Shown: positions 33,153-43,597 of the stretch, in pieces | How the letters are laid out: every line of letters starts with the position of its first letter | Position numbering within the stretch: the stretch's first letter is position 1 | Origin: Maratus speciosus | Taxonomy: Eukaryota; Arthropoda; Arachnida; Araneae; Salticidae | DNA length: 64,000 nucleotides | Direction: 5' to 3' | Assembly (NCBI GenBank): GCA_963932465.1 | Contig: OZ010800.1 | Span: forward strand, 98,475,307-98,539,306 | Position numbers and translations under genes: made by a program | The notes under the pieces: generated by a model | Told to the model about the DNA's origin: nothing | Databases searched by the model: none | What the model saw: only the letters and a program-made list of their open reading frames with translations

Positions 33153-33720
33153 TATGATTTTTTATTTTATTACTTTATTGTATAATAGTTATTTGTTCAC
33201 TTATTTTAAGTATATATTTGTGATTTAATTAAATAGTTCGTAAAAGTTTGTAATTTTCAAATGTTATATTTTTAAAATGCCCACTTTACTATCGAGAATG
33301 TTTTTTTCTTTTATTTTTCAAATGTTTCAATTTACGTGATTTTCATTTTGCGCCAACTATTGCGCTTGGCGACAATGCTTCCGTATAACGGAAAAGTACC
33401 GCATACATTTTGGCATGGTGTCCGTATAACGGAAAAATATTGATATTTGTTGTCAAATCATATAAACAGCTATGAAAACAAACTTGATGAGCATTTTTTT
33501 TATTATATGTTTATTTTATATATAGATTATTCATGTCTTTATGTACAAATTACATCTGTTTCTGTATAAAATTAGAGAAACGGCTTTTTTAATCGTATAA
33601 ATAAATCGTATAAATATCGAAAAAAAATGCGTGTGTATATAAAATGAAACAGTGGATAGGTTCCTGGAAAATGTTGCCAAATTTCCTTTTTCGCCAAGGC
33701 ACCTATACTGGAAAAGTACC

Positions 33721-34304
33721 TAAAGCACATTAAAGTCGCGCAGTTAGGAGCTCATACAGTACAGCGTCGTCTATTGGCGGTTATTTTATTAGTAGCATCG
33801 GGAGGAAGATGTAAAGATGTACTTTAAATTCTCACCCATAGATTTTGAAAAAATATCTTAAAAGAGCGGAGTTTAAATTAAATTTTGGTGACCTCCTTTA
33901 TGAAAGATTAATAGTTTTAAATGGGAATTTCACCAAATCAGCCAGCTATCGCCAAGTTGCCAACATTTGGCTCTACTGTGGTAACCCTGAATTAGTATTT
34001 TTCAACAATTACTCATTTCAATGAGGTGGTCCTACCGGAATCGTGAGGGACACACAGAGACTTGGATTTTATATAAATATATTGTTTTTCTTTTACTAGA
34101 TGGACAATATTGATTGAAAGGAAAAATAACCTTACATTCGTTGAAATTTATATGATTAATTTCTTCTTGATGTAATTTTGCCAAGGCTGTGGTTTTTCTA
34201 TTATATTGCCTATATGCTCTTTTTATCTGTATCCAAACATCCTGCTAGTCATGGCTGTAAAAATAACATATTTAACGATACAGCATCATTCTATCTTACG
34301 AAAA
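33721..34304. other. AT-rich non-coding DNA
   Basis: No feature could be assigned. The sequence leads into the inverted repeat copy at 34305. Confidence 0.35.
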
Positions 34305-34562
34305 CTCTGGCTCGAGGTACTCAAGGGTTTAGAAAATTGAAATAAGCATCCAATTAAAATTAAAAAAAAATTAGCTATCGATACATGAAAAATTGAATGG
34401 TGGCGTTTCAGTCCATTGCATCATAGACTGTGCAATTTCAGAATATCATTATTTATATGTTTTGAAATTGACTCTGGATTAGTTGAAATATGTCAACAGT
34501 CGAATAAAACTATTTTACCATTTTTAAAGTTTTAATATTACACTTTTTAGGAATTAGAAATA
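34305..34562 (-). repeat. Interspersed repeat, inverted partner of 26944-27195
   Basis: Read on the minus strand this follows 26944-27195. The two copies differ at many positions, so the family is old or variable. Confidence 0.65.
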
Positions 34563-35643
34563 ATATATTATTACAAGGTGTTACATTGTTATATATTTAA
34601 ATAAATACTGACCTTTATTGTTTTGTTTTTGTTGAAAATAAATCTGTTTTCTTCTGCTTTTTATAATGAAGGCTTTACAATTATTGCTTTTCCAAACTAT
34701 TTGTATAAGAGATCCAAATTAACAAGTATTTTTTTATTTATTTTTATAATATGCTCTGAAACCGGAAGTAAATTATTATGTATTGGTAAATTTTATGGAC
34801 AAAATGGTCACATACGTGTATTTTACAGATTTTTTGATTATGAAAAAAAATTATATACTGTTGCAAAAACTTTCAAAATAACGACATTTATTCTATTTTT
34901 TTTTCTCGTTAACAAATAACAATTAAATCAATGTAATCATGTATATTCATGGAAATTTATTGTTCTACTATTCAGCTGAGTTAAATCTGCTTATCACGTT
35001 ATAAAAATATCTGTAAAATTACAGAATTTTTTAAATAATGGGAGAAAATGTATTGTTCCAAAGTACGCTACTTTATTCCGCATTCATTTTTATTTGGTTT
35101 TTCAGTTTGTTTTGCTCTAGTGACATCAAGTATCAAAATAATGATTTGAAGAACTCTGTTTAACATAATACAGCAGCAAAAAATGTCAGACATACATAAA
35201 CATGTACTTTCTCGAAAATTATTTTTTAATTGATATGTTTTATGAAGATGAATCAAACAGTTTAAATTCTTTTTGTTCAGTTCATCTGTGTTCGATAAAC
35301 AGTTCATCTGTGTACGTTAGAAAATCTATAAAATTACTATGCCCGCGAGTTTAATAAAATAACCTCTTCACCACAGTGACCAAAAAGGTAAAAAAAAATG
35401 GATTTTCAATAATTCAACAGAAGCAAAACAGTATCACGGTAGAATACATTATTTATTATCGGAGGTAACATGTCCAGAAACTATGAAGTAAATGTACAAA
35501 GAAATTAAAAGAAGATTACCCTTCTTTGAAAATTATACAAGATAGTAAATTTGGACTTATATACAAGAAAAGAGTACTACAGAAACTTGTGAGATTTTCT
35601 TCATCGTACAGTAACAGGGTTATTAATTTTTAATCCACGAAAT
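34563..35643. other. AT-rich non-coding DNA
   Basis: A 98-codon frame at 34623-34919 is rich in F, I, L and K, starts with TTG and has no motif, so it is not called. Nothing else is recognisable. Confidence 0.35.
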
Positions 35644-35647
35644 TTAA

Positions 35648-35950
35648 GGCTCCTGTCCCTGTCGGCGAAGACACTGACGAGCTAATGTTAATCCTATGTC
35701 GAGGGATTTTTCTAATATCTCGTTTGCAATTCGACATTATTAAATAATTTTTTTGGCTTGGATAGCCGGGGTCCGTCTCTACATCGCACCTTTTTAACTT
35801 TTTCGATTTTAGTCGCAGATATTTTTTATAAAGTTACTTTCACTCTCAAAACCGGTTATGAAAATGAAAGTATCATTTTTAAAAATATCTGCAACCAAAA
35901 TCGAAAAAGTAAAAAAGGTGCGATGTAGAGACGGATCTCGGCTATCCAAC

Positions 35951-35994
<44 letters not shown>

Positions 35995-36089
35995 CTAAAA
36001 ATGTCGAAATGCAAACGAGATATTAGAAAAATCCTCCCCATAGGATTAGCATTAGCTCTTGAGTTACTTCGCAGGTAGGGACAGGAGCC
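35648..36089. mobile_element. TTAA-flanked fold-back MITE
   Basis: The MITE is a near-complete palindrome of 442 bp. It begins ggctcctgtccct and ends with the reverse complement, with TTAA at 35644-35647 and again at 36090-36093. The arms pair through taatatctcgtttgca, ggtgcgatgtagagacgg, aactttttcgatttt and gcagatat. An A40 run (35953-35992) sits in the right arm. TTAA borders are typical of piggyBac-type insertion. A diverged relative lies at 9600-9985. Confidence 0.8.
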
Positions 36090-36093
36090 TTAA

Positions 36094-37739
36094 GGGAAAC
36101 ATATTGAGTGTATTTTCAGTGGAGTAAAAGGAGTATATAAGAATGATTTATTTGAATTAACTTTTTAGAAGATTTCATGTTAAGAAGAAGGGCCTGCTTT
36201 AATTCCTAGATGGACATGGCTTTTCAATGGATTACAGCAAGCATGTACTTTATTTTTATGTTATTTATTTTCATTTAAGAAATATAAGTAAGAATTGTAA
36301 ATCCTGAATGATATTTTATTAAAACATAACATTTTCCCCAATAAGGATATTTATTGATAAACGAATTCATTTAATTCAGTTTAACAAAAAAATGGTCTCT
36401 CAAATTCGCCAAAAGTCATATTTAGCAACGGATAATATTTAATTACATATTATAAGCAATCGCTTTTTGTGATCTAGTTATGGTTTAATGTTATCAATTT
36501 TCCAGAAAAGAGCTCCTAAAAAGCATAAAACTAATAGCTAAATCCTTTTTAAAACCTACTTAAACCATAGCACGATGGCTGATTTCCCGATTCTAGCTGG
36601 CCAAAAGTCGAATTTTAAAAGTTTGTCCTAGAGTAATTTATTTTCTGCCTGTTATAGCTCAGTAGATAGTGCGTTGTACCCTGCTATTGGTTTTGATATA
36701 AATATAATTGTATGGTCCATAGAGTAGCGCAAAATTAGTGCTTCTTAGTTGGGAATGAATTAATCAATTTGACTACAGTTCTTTAATCTGTTACTTGAAG
36801 TGGAATGAAATACACTGCTCGATTATGGACGCTTTTAAACAAAATATGGACTTTATTTTATCGCATTTATGTGCATAAAGTTTGCACATATGATATGTTA
36901 TTTCATATTTGATGTCGAAAAAAAAACATGGATTTTTTTTAACGATTTTTCAATTTTAATATAGAAAAAAGGCATATTATAAAGAATGATTAAGCTCAAT
37001 TTTGGATCTGATTAAATAGATTAGATTAGTACTTTTCGTTCCAATTTAATTTGTCTGCGCTTAGGTGCCCTCTCAGTTTTTAGAATTGTTTTTAGCTTAT
37101 TAAGTCTATTTTTTTTAGTTCAAGTACCATTTTATTTTTATCAAATACAGCAGAATTTAAGTTAGTTACATAACTAAACTTTTGCACCATTATGCAATAG
37201 CAACAAGACTTACAATTTAACAAAAATGTGAATTTGGATGAAAATATTTTGTTTATAGAGGAAAATTACAATGAAGAGCACATGATGTTTTGCAAGAGAA
37301 TGTTTTTTTTAATTTATGATCAAGTTTGGACAATAATTGACAGTTGTATGTAGATATCTCAGGACAAAATGATTTAAAATATGTTACTTGGTTGCAAATT
37401 TTGAGTGGTTACAAAATTGATCGAGACAAATTCTCCAAATTCAGATTTGATGCAATGCAAAACATAATGTAGGCATTTTCTCATGATATCTTATGATTCT
37501 CATTCTTTAAATAAGATTCCTATGCGCAGAGATATATATAAATATACAACACAATATACAACACAAAAAGTTTCATTACAGCTGTCGTATGTTTGCCCCA
37601 TATCTTAAATTTTAGAACAAGAAATTTTAGGATTTTTTAAACAATAAATAATAGCTTTATCACTTTAACTTACCTACCGTTACGAAAGTATCATTAAAAT
37701 TATTAAGAAGGACTTAAAATCATGCGGAAACATTTTTCA
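36094..37739. other. AT-rich non-coding DNA
   Basis: No gene is supported. One tRNA-like D-arm is described separately at 36646. Confidence 0.35.
36646..36720 (+). tRNA. tRNA-like pseudogene (A box only)
   Basis: tatagctcagtagatagtgc is a good D-arm/A box of a tRNA. The expected B box about 40 nt further on is replaced by AT-rich sequence (ttttgatataaatat), so only the 5' half is recognisable. It is a pseudogene or a chance match. Confidence 0.3.
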
Positions 37740-38165
37740 ACACATTCGGACAACTATAATAAAACTTTATAGTTTAATAACGTTAAAAACGATGTCTAAG
37801 TGATAATTTGTAAAACATATAACACGTTTGAAAACACAATTTCAACCACAATCGAAAAAATAGCTGAAAATTTTGTACATCCCTGTATATGAACTGTAGA
37901 TTTATCATGTAATTCACAATATGCAAAAATTTAGAATAGTAAGTGAAAGCATAGCACAGTTGAAAATTCCCGTCCAAGCATCAATAAACAAAAATGTACT
38001 TCAGATGTTTTGTGTAGCCATGTATATGATTTATTGAATTTATACACACTAAACATCATGCAATTCTTATAATTTAAAAAAGTGTTCCATAACTGAAAAC
38101 GCACTTCCATCAATTATTGTTCATACAGAGAAAAACATAACAAATTTATTTTGTGTGCCCCTGCA
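37740..38165. repeat. Degenerate ~140-bp tandem repeat, about 3 units
   Basis: The phrase ttttgtacatccctgtatat at about 37872 returns as ttttgtgtagccatgtatat at 38007 and ttttgtgtgcccctgcatac at 38149. The units share gaaaa-c and caattat/caattctt words in between. They are diverged and non-coding. Confidence 0.5.
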
Positions 38166-38295
38166 TACAAAAGATGAATGGCACATCATATTAAATAGTA
38201 AGCATCTTATAGAGAACCTCGGAGATATACACTAATTTAAATACTTTTAAATAGTGTAACATGAACAAGATACACCACAAACAATTTTTCTCCAT

Positions 38296-39605
38296 ACCCT
38301 TACGAAAGAAGTTCTTAGAGCCGTATAAAACTCATAGATTTTTTCCAAGTTCTATAGAATATAATTTCTATAGAACACTGTTTCTATAGAATTTTGAAGA
38401 TAATACTTTTCTGTAGAATGCTTTTTCTAAAAAAATGTTTCTATAGAATTTGTTAGAATTTTTTCCTATAGAAAAGTTTTTTTATAGAGCGCCATAAAAC
38501 TTTTAGAAGTTCTATAGACTAATGATTCTATAGATTTTTTTAAAAATAAAAAAAACATATTTTTTGGTCTTTTAAAATTTATGTGTACTATTTTATCTAT
38601 ACATATATATATATTAAATAATAATATTAATTAATTTTGTAATATACCACTTAATATCATTATAATTTAATTTTATAATTCTAATACATTGTGATTCAAT
38701 TGTTAATGTAATAATATATCAGTCGGACTACACTGATTTAAATTGTTTAAATAATATGTTTGATAATGATTCAGCAATTTGTCTTCTTATTTTATAATCA
38801 TTTATTAAGATGCTGTTAAATTCATAAAACAGATCACTTAATTTAATAAACTTTATTCACTAATGGTAATTCATCTAATTTAATAAACTTTATTCACTGA
38901 TTGTAATTTTTCTTTAAAAAATTTAATCTGAAATATAAAAGTATTTAAACAATTACGTTTCAAGTTTAACAAATAATAATTTATTAGACTTTTAAATATT
39001 TTTTCAATTCTATTTTAAAATATGAGTTATTTTTATCAAACCGCGTCTGATGCCGCCATATTAACAAATTTTAACAGAAATGAGAAACTGACATTTTTTT
39101 CCCTCTTTGAATCTGGTTTTCCAATTTACAAATGATTTCGGTTTTCATAATTTACACAGTTGATAATTAATCAGCGTATAAAATATATATAATTTCTATA
39201 CAATTCAATAATTTCAACACAAATTTAATGACTGGGAATGCAAATCACAAAAGAAGTAAACTTGAAATAATAAGGAGAGCTGACATTCAGCGCGCAACCG
39301 TAGAGTGGGCTGAATGCACTGCTTCGCGTCCGATCGCGGAAGCCAAACAGCATCCAATATGGTTAGTACTCGGGAGGGTGACTACATGGAAACACCTTCT
39401 GACGCTGTTTTTTCTTTTTTTTTATAGAATATATTCGAATATTTTATAGAAATTCTATAGGCATTTCTATTGAATTTCTACAGATATTTCTATAGCTTTC
39501 GCGAAACTAGCTTATAGAAAAACGAGCCATAATTCTATAGGATTCCATAATACTTTTTCTATAAATTTTTTTACTAGAGTTCTATAAGAAATTTTAGTAA
39601 GGGTA
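38296..39605. mobile_element. TIR element with TTCTATAGAA clusters
   Basis: The outer ends read accctta on the left and taagggt on the right. Inside each end are clusters of the palindromic word ttctatagaa and variants (left cluster about 38345-38545, right cluster about 39425-39595). The clusters are in inverted arrangement overall: gagttctataagaaa on the right corresponds to aagttcttagag/aagttctatag on the left. No transposase is recognisable. The interior is AT-rich and holds a 5S rRNA-like sequence near the right cluster. Subterminal repeats of this kind may be transposase-binding sites (inference). Confidence 0.55.
39290..39407 (+). rRNA. 5S rRNA pseudogene / 5S-derived sequence
   Basis: The 118 bp follow the order and spacing of a 5S rRNA. 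They start gcgcgcaaccgtagagtg, then cgtccgatcgcggaagccaa (internal A-box region at 39341-39350), then ggttagtactcgggagggtg (C box from 39361), and tggaaacacc near the end. A T-rich stretch from 39408 acts as a Pol III terminator-like tail. Many positions differ from the animal 5S pattern. The terminal stem is lost because the first and last ten bases do not pair, so a working ribosomal copy is unlikely. It is either a pseudogene captured in the surrounding TIR element or the head of a 5S-derived SINE. Confidence 0.8.
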
Positions 39606-40149
39606 GGCCGTAATCTAACATAATTATTTTTAGTATTCCTGTAAATGATCGATAAATGCTATCCATACCATATTCTATAGCAATCATCTTGTAGTACACT
39701 TCATAGATATGTATATAAATTTCAAATTGTTTGAAATTATGCAGCATCGTTAAAAACAACGAAACTATTTTCCCCCATAGGCCGTAATGTAATGAAATTT
39801 TTTTGAATGTCTCTGTAATGAAATTATGACTGCTACACGCTACATTTCGCAATACCTAACATTCAATAGTGAGTATCAATTACATTTCTCCACATCATGG
39901 CGATGCGATTATATACTGATTCCAAAAATAATTTTGGCTAGCTAGAATTGATAAATCACCCCCCGTGCATAGTATGAAATATTTCTGGTGTAATTAAATA
40001 TGTATAATTTAATTATTTTTTCAATTAATTTACGTCCGAAATGTTTCATCTCATGTTTTGCCGCAGGGTTGTGTGTTCATAAAGACTTTTTCATCTTGTG
40101 CTGCGATTGCTTCTTTATCGACATATGTGAGGGAGAGATAGGAGACTGG
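39606..40149. other. AT-rich non-coding DNA
   Basis: No feature could be assigned between the TIR element and the palindromic MITE that hosts the BEL element. Confidence 0.35.
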
Positions 40150-40173
40150 GTATAGTCCAAGGGCCAACAGCAC
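40150..40173. mobile_element. Left tip of the palindromic MITE split by BEL
   Basis: gtatagtccaagggccaac followed by agcac matches the reverse complement of the far right end of the palindromic MITE (around 48812-48845: gttggctcctggactagtac). The rest of this arm continues after the BEL element at 48447. The last five bases, agcac, are one half of the BEL target duplication. Confidence 0.7.
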
Positions 40174-40603
40174 TGTAGAGAATTTGAAGAAAGAAATCCT
40201 TGAAATTTTCTTATTTTTATTTCACAACACAAAAACAAATCTTGACATTCACGAAAACTTAACACACAATGAAACATACAGTTCTGGTTTCAGAATCAAA
40301 TTTCTCTAGTTAAAATTAACACTCTAATTAGTATGCTTTCATCACATGAAAGCCTTAAATTACATTATAAAAATATATCCCCTGCCTAACTGGGTGCAGA
40401 TAATTAAATAGAATAAAGAAAGACAATAATGCAGCAGGAGCAACATTCTCCATACTACACTCTCAGGAAAACCAAACATCAACTCACTGATGATGTCATA
40501 ATTAAGATTTCACAACAGCACAGAATGCATAGTGCTGCCATCTGTCAAAAAACAGAATAACTAAAATCTTATATTTGATTCTTAATCAGTTCAGCACTGA
40601 ACA
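40174..40603 (-). repeat. 3' LTR of BEL (430 bp)
   Basis: Left-hand LTR on the map, downstream end of the minus-strand element. It is identical by eye to 48017-48446. Confidence 0.95.
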
Positions 40604-40620
40604 TACTCCCACCCATCAAG
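40604..40620 (-). promoter_or_regulatory. Polypurine tract of BEL
   Basis: On the minus strand gatgggtgggagta directly abuts the 3' LTR start TGTTCAG. A purine-rich tract in this place primes plus-strand DNA synthesis in LTR elements. Confidence 0.8.
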
Positions 40621-40623
40621 AAG

Positions 40624-41289
40624 CTATTCTTGATGCAAAGGAAGTAAACAAAGTTTTACAATAGGTCTTTTAAAAATACCCCTAGCGGTTTTAACAGTTA
40701 CTACACTGACTATACCATCCTTACCTGGATGAATTTCAATAATTTTGCCTAATGGCCAAACAGAAGGAGGAACATTATCCTCTTTCAAAATTACTACATC
40801 ATTTACTTTAAAATTTTCAGTATTTACTCTCCATTTTTTTCTATTTTGCAGAGTACTCAAATAATCAATACTCCACCTTTTCCAAAAACATAATTTCAAT
40901 TTTTGTACAATATCCCAACGAGATCGTAAAGACAAATTTTCCTCATTTAAAGGTTCATCTGGGGAAGTTATGACATCACCAGTTAAAAAATGAGATGGAG
41001 TCAATATATTTATACCTTCTGAATTGTTATCACTATCAATTGCCACTAATGGTCTAGAATTCAAGATGGCTTCAATTTGAGTTAAAAATGTATAAAGTTC
41101 CTCAAAAGTTAAATTAGTATTTCCAATTACACGTTTGATATGAAATTTTACAGAATGAACAGCGGCTTCCCACAGTCCACCAAAATGCGGACTCACTGGA
41201 GGAATCATATGCCATTCAATGTTTCTTTGAGACAAAAAATAACAAATTTTTTCATTTCTTTCAATTGAACAAATAAATTTATATAAATC
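40624..41289 (-). pseudogene. BEL pol: integrase end and C-terminal domain
   Basis: Open from the codon after the stop at 41290-41292 to the TAG/TAA end at 40624. QRNIEWHMIPPVSPHFGGLW holds the region with the catalytic Glu neighbourhood (GGLWEA), followed by ILNSRPLVAIDSD. The DUF5641-type end SLRSRWDIVQKLKLCFWKRW, DVVILKEDNVPPSVWPLG and GIFKRPIVKLCLLP is also present. The stop is 21 bp before the polypurine tract. The TTG at 41235 is not a real start; this is the last piece of the polyprotein. Confidence 0.85.
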
Positions 41290-41343
41290 TTAGAGTTGCC
41301 TTTTAGCACCTACAAATGTTGTGGCATTATCACTATACACATG

Positions 41344-42545
41344 TTAAGGAGCTCCTCTTCGAGAGCAAAATCTGTTTAATGAAGCAATAAATGCCTCGGA
41401 GGTTAAATCACTCACCAACTCTAAATGTAGAGCTTTAGTTGCAAAACAAACAAATAGAACAATATAGCATTTAGTAGTTTTTGCTCCTCTACCTCGATAT
41501 TTCAAAATATTAATAGGCCCTGCATAATCGATTCCACATGCAGAAAATGGCCTGTTAGGAGTGACTCTGTTAAGAGGAAGATCTCCCATTAACTGTTTGG
41601 AAGAATCTGCTCTATATCTACAGCAGGTAACACATTTATGAATACAATTTTTAATTATCTTCTTCGCACGTACAATCCAATAACTCTGTCTAATGATACC
41701 CATTAACAAATTTAACCCAGCATGAAAATGCATAACATGAAAATATTTAACAATTAACACACTTAATTTATGTTGAGTTGGCAAAATGACAGGATGTTTT
41801 GCATTGTACTGGAGGGGTGAATTTCTCAACCTACCTCCCACCCTAAGTAAACCATCACTATCAATAAAAGGACAAAGTGAAAAACGAGAACTTTTTTTAG
41901 AAACTGGTCTGTTTGATCTAATACAACTAATTTCATCTGCGAAATATAGCTGCTGAATATAAGAAATAATCAAATTACCTGAATGTCTTCTTTCGTTTGT
42001 CGATAAAGGAAGAAATTTACCTTTACTCAAAGGACTGGTGTTCATTTTGCCAACTTTCTGTTTGCAATTTCTCATAAACCTAATACAAAAAGCTAAAACA
42101 ACAACAATTTTAGTAAAAGAAGAATATTTTTCAAAAAGTAAATCAATCAAAGAATTATTCACAGTTACTGGAAAACAAAATTTAGAGTTCTTTTTCTCTT
42201 TATTTACAGTGTCTAAATTAGTTTTTATTTGAGGTTGTTCAGGCCAATGTTCTTGACTTAAAGAAAGCCACTTTGGGCCCTCCCACCAAAGGGAACAATC
42301 AGGAAGATCCTTAGGAGATAAACCTCTAGAAGCAATGTCAGCTGGATTTTCCTTGCCTGGAACATACCTCCAACAGTCAGATGGAACAGAGTCTAGAATT
42401 TCTGAGGTTCTATTGGCCACATAAGGTTTCCAACACCTAGGATGAGATGACAGCCATGATAGAACTACTTGCGAGTCGGTCCAAGCATAAAACTTAATAA
42501 TGAAGGTATTCAAAATAGTCACTAATGTAGAATATAGTCTGGAAG
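41344..42545 (-). pseudogene. BEL pol: RNase H end and integrase start
   Basis: This runs from the frameshift near 42545 to a TAA at 41344-41346. FYAWTDSQVVLSWL is from RNase H, and RYVPGKENPADIASRGLSP is the conserved link to integrase. The H2C2 zinc motif is formed by HVMHFHAGLNLLM and CVTCCRYR. The DDE core starts with ACGIDYAGP (first Asp). After RRGAP, a stop stands where the next residue should precede the SDNAT block that holds the second Asp. A second stop follows 54 bases further (41290-41292). Both stops are TAA and are explained by single substitutions. Confidence 0.85.
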
Positions 42546-43344
42546 TAGTAAAGCACCACTGAGCTCCAGCCTTGGAATGGAAACTGATTTAAGGGGTTCT
42601 ACCTTGCTTTTAGCAACTAAAATGGTCACCTTTGACTTCACTTCACCAGGTTGAACCACATATATGATGGCGGCATATGCTGATTCTGATGCATCGCTAA
42701 ATCCATGTAAAATGAGCTCTTTACTGGAAACTTGGATCCATCGGGGAATTCTAATAGAGCAAACTTGTTCAAATTCCTCTTGGAATTTCTTCCAATTTGC
42801 TTGGAAATTTTCAGGAAGAGCAGTATCCCAGTCTAACTTCATCAACCACAATTGCTGGCAAAACATTTTTATAGAGACAGTACATGGAGCTAAAAATCCT
42901 AATGGATCAAATAATTTGGCAGATTGTGAAAGAAATTTTCTTTTAGTTATGTTATCATCAAATTGAAAATTAACTTTAAAGACAAAAACATCGTTTGAAG
43001 AATCCCAAATAAGCCCTAAGGCTTTGGAACAGTCATCAGGATGAATTTCTAAATTTGTTGATTCATGAGAATGTGAAGATAAATGATTCACTACATCAAC
43101 TACATCGGAAGAATTAGATCTCCACTTCCGTAAATGAAAACCTCTATTTTCTAAAGCCAGTGAAAGTTTCTCAACCATTTTAATAGCTTCTTCGCTTGAG
43201 ATTGCACCGGACATACAATCATCAACATAGAAACTATCTTTAATTATTGAAGCTGTTACAGGATCATTCTTTTCAATATCCTTTCCAATTTGAAATAGGC
43301 AACAAGTAGCTAAAAATGGAGCTGATGATGTACCATATGTAATA
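42522..43344 (-). pseudogene. BEL pol: RT C-terminal half to RNase H
   Basis: Starts at the Tc1 border and continues the RT in frame: YGTSSAPFLATCCLF, then KDSFYVDDCMSG with the YVDD active site. The A17/Pao-specific connection follows (LFDPLGFLAP, then FCQQLWLMKLDWD and RWIQVSSKELILHGFSDASE), and then IPRLELSGALLL. A one-base deletion near 42545 throws the frame to a TAG at 42522-42524, while the true frame continues in the next piece. Confidence 0.85.
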
Positions 43345-43380
43345 CACTGCTCAAAACAATTAACGGATATTTGAAGTTTT
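43345..43380 (+). repeat. Left TIR of Tc1
   Basis: cactgctcaaaacaattaac and following bases mirror 44841-44876 with few mismatches. Confidence 0.9.
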
Positions 43381-43597
43381 ATATAAAATAAAGATATAAA
43401 CGAAATTTTTTTTTGCCGAAAATAGAAGAAGAGAATCACAAATGCACATTTTTTTGGCTTTCAAACTGTGGAGTATGGAAATTTTGAGTTCGACGTCAAA
43501 AACGTCGCTTCAGTGGCAGCGAAGGAAATTTGACTTTCAAATGGATAAAAGAGAATGAAGACAAGGATGATCGGCATACAGTGATTGCTTTGTTTCG

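Larger units (their letters stand above)
31678..33440 (+). mobile_element. Merlin (ISXO2-like) DNA transposon, decayed
   Basis: A transposase of the Merlin/IS1595 type lies between copies of GGTACTTTTCCGTTATACGG and its complement. Such ends are seen at 31678 and 31993 on the left and at 33400 and about 33440 on the right, so the order of ends is interleaved rather than a simple pair. About 300 bp at the left (31678-31975) is the reverse complement of the right end (33140-33400), including the last codons of the transposase. The flanking words gagatttg (31670-31677) and gatatttg (33441-33448) match at 7 of 8 positions, in line with the 8-bp duplication known for Merlin. The copy is dead. Confidence 0.7.
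31602..33720. mobile_element. Small TIR element, copy 2, split by Merlin insertion
   Basis: The left piece at 31602-31677 (gatacttttccactgtaggg, then ggcatcagaaagtgagat) and the right piece from about 33441 to 33720 (cagctatgaaaacaaac, then ggaaaagtacc) together correspond in order to the copy at 30050. The Merlin-related block lies between them. Confidence 0.6.

Noticed and set aside
34623..34919. 98-codon hydrophobic frame
   Set aside because: It starts at TTG, is biased to F, I, L and K as AT-rich DNA predicts, and shows no domain or repeat support.
39228..39449. 73-codon frame over the 5S-like region
   Set aside because: The 5S rRNA pattern explains this sequence better than a protein.
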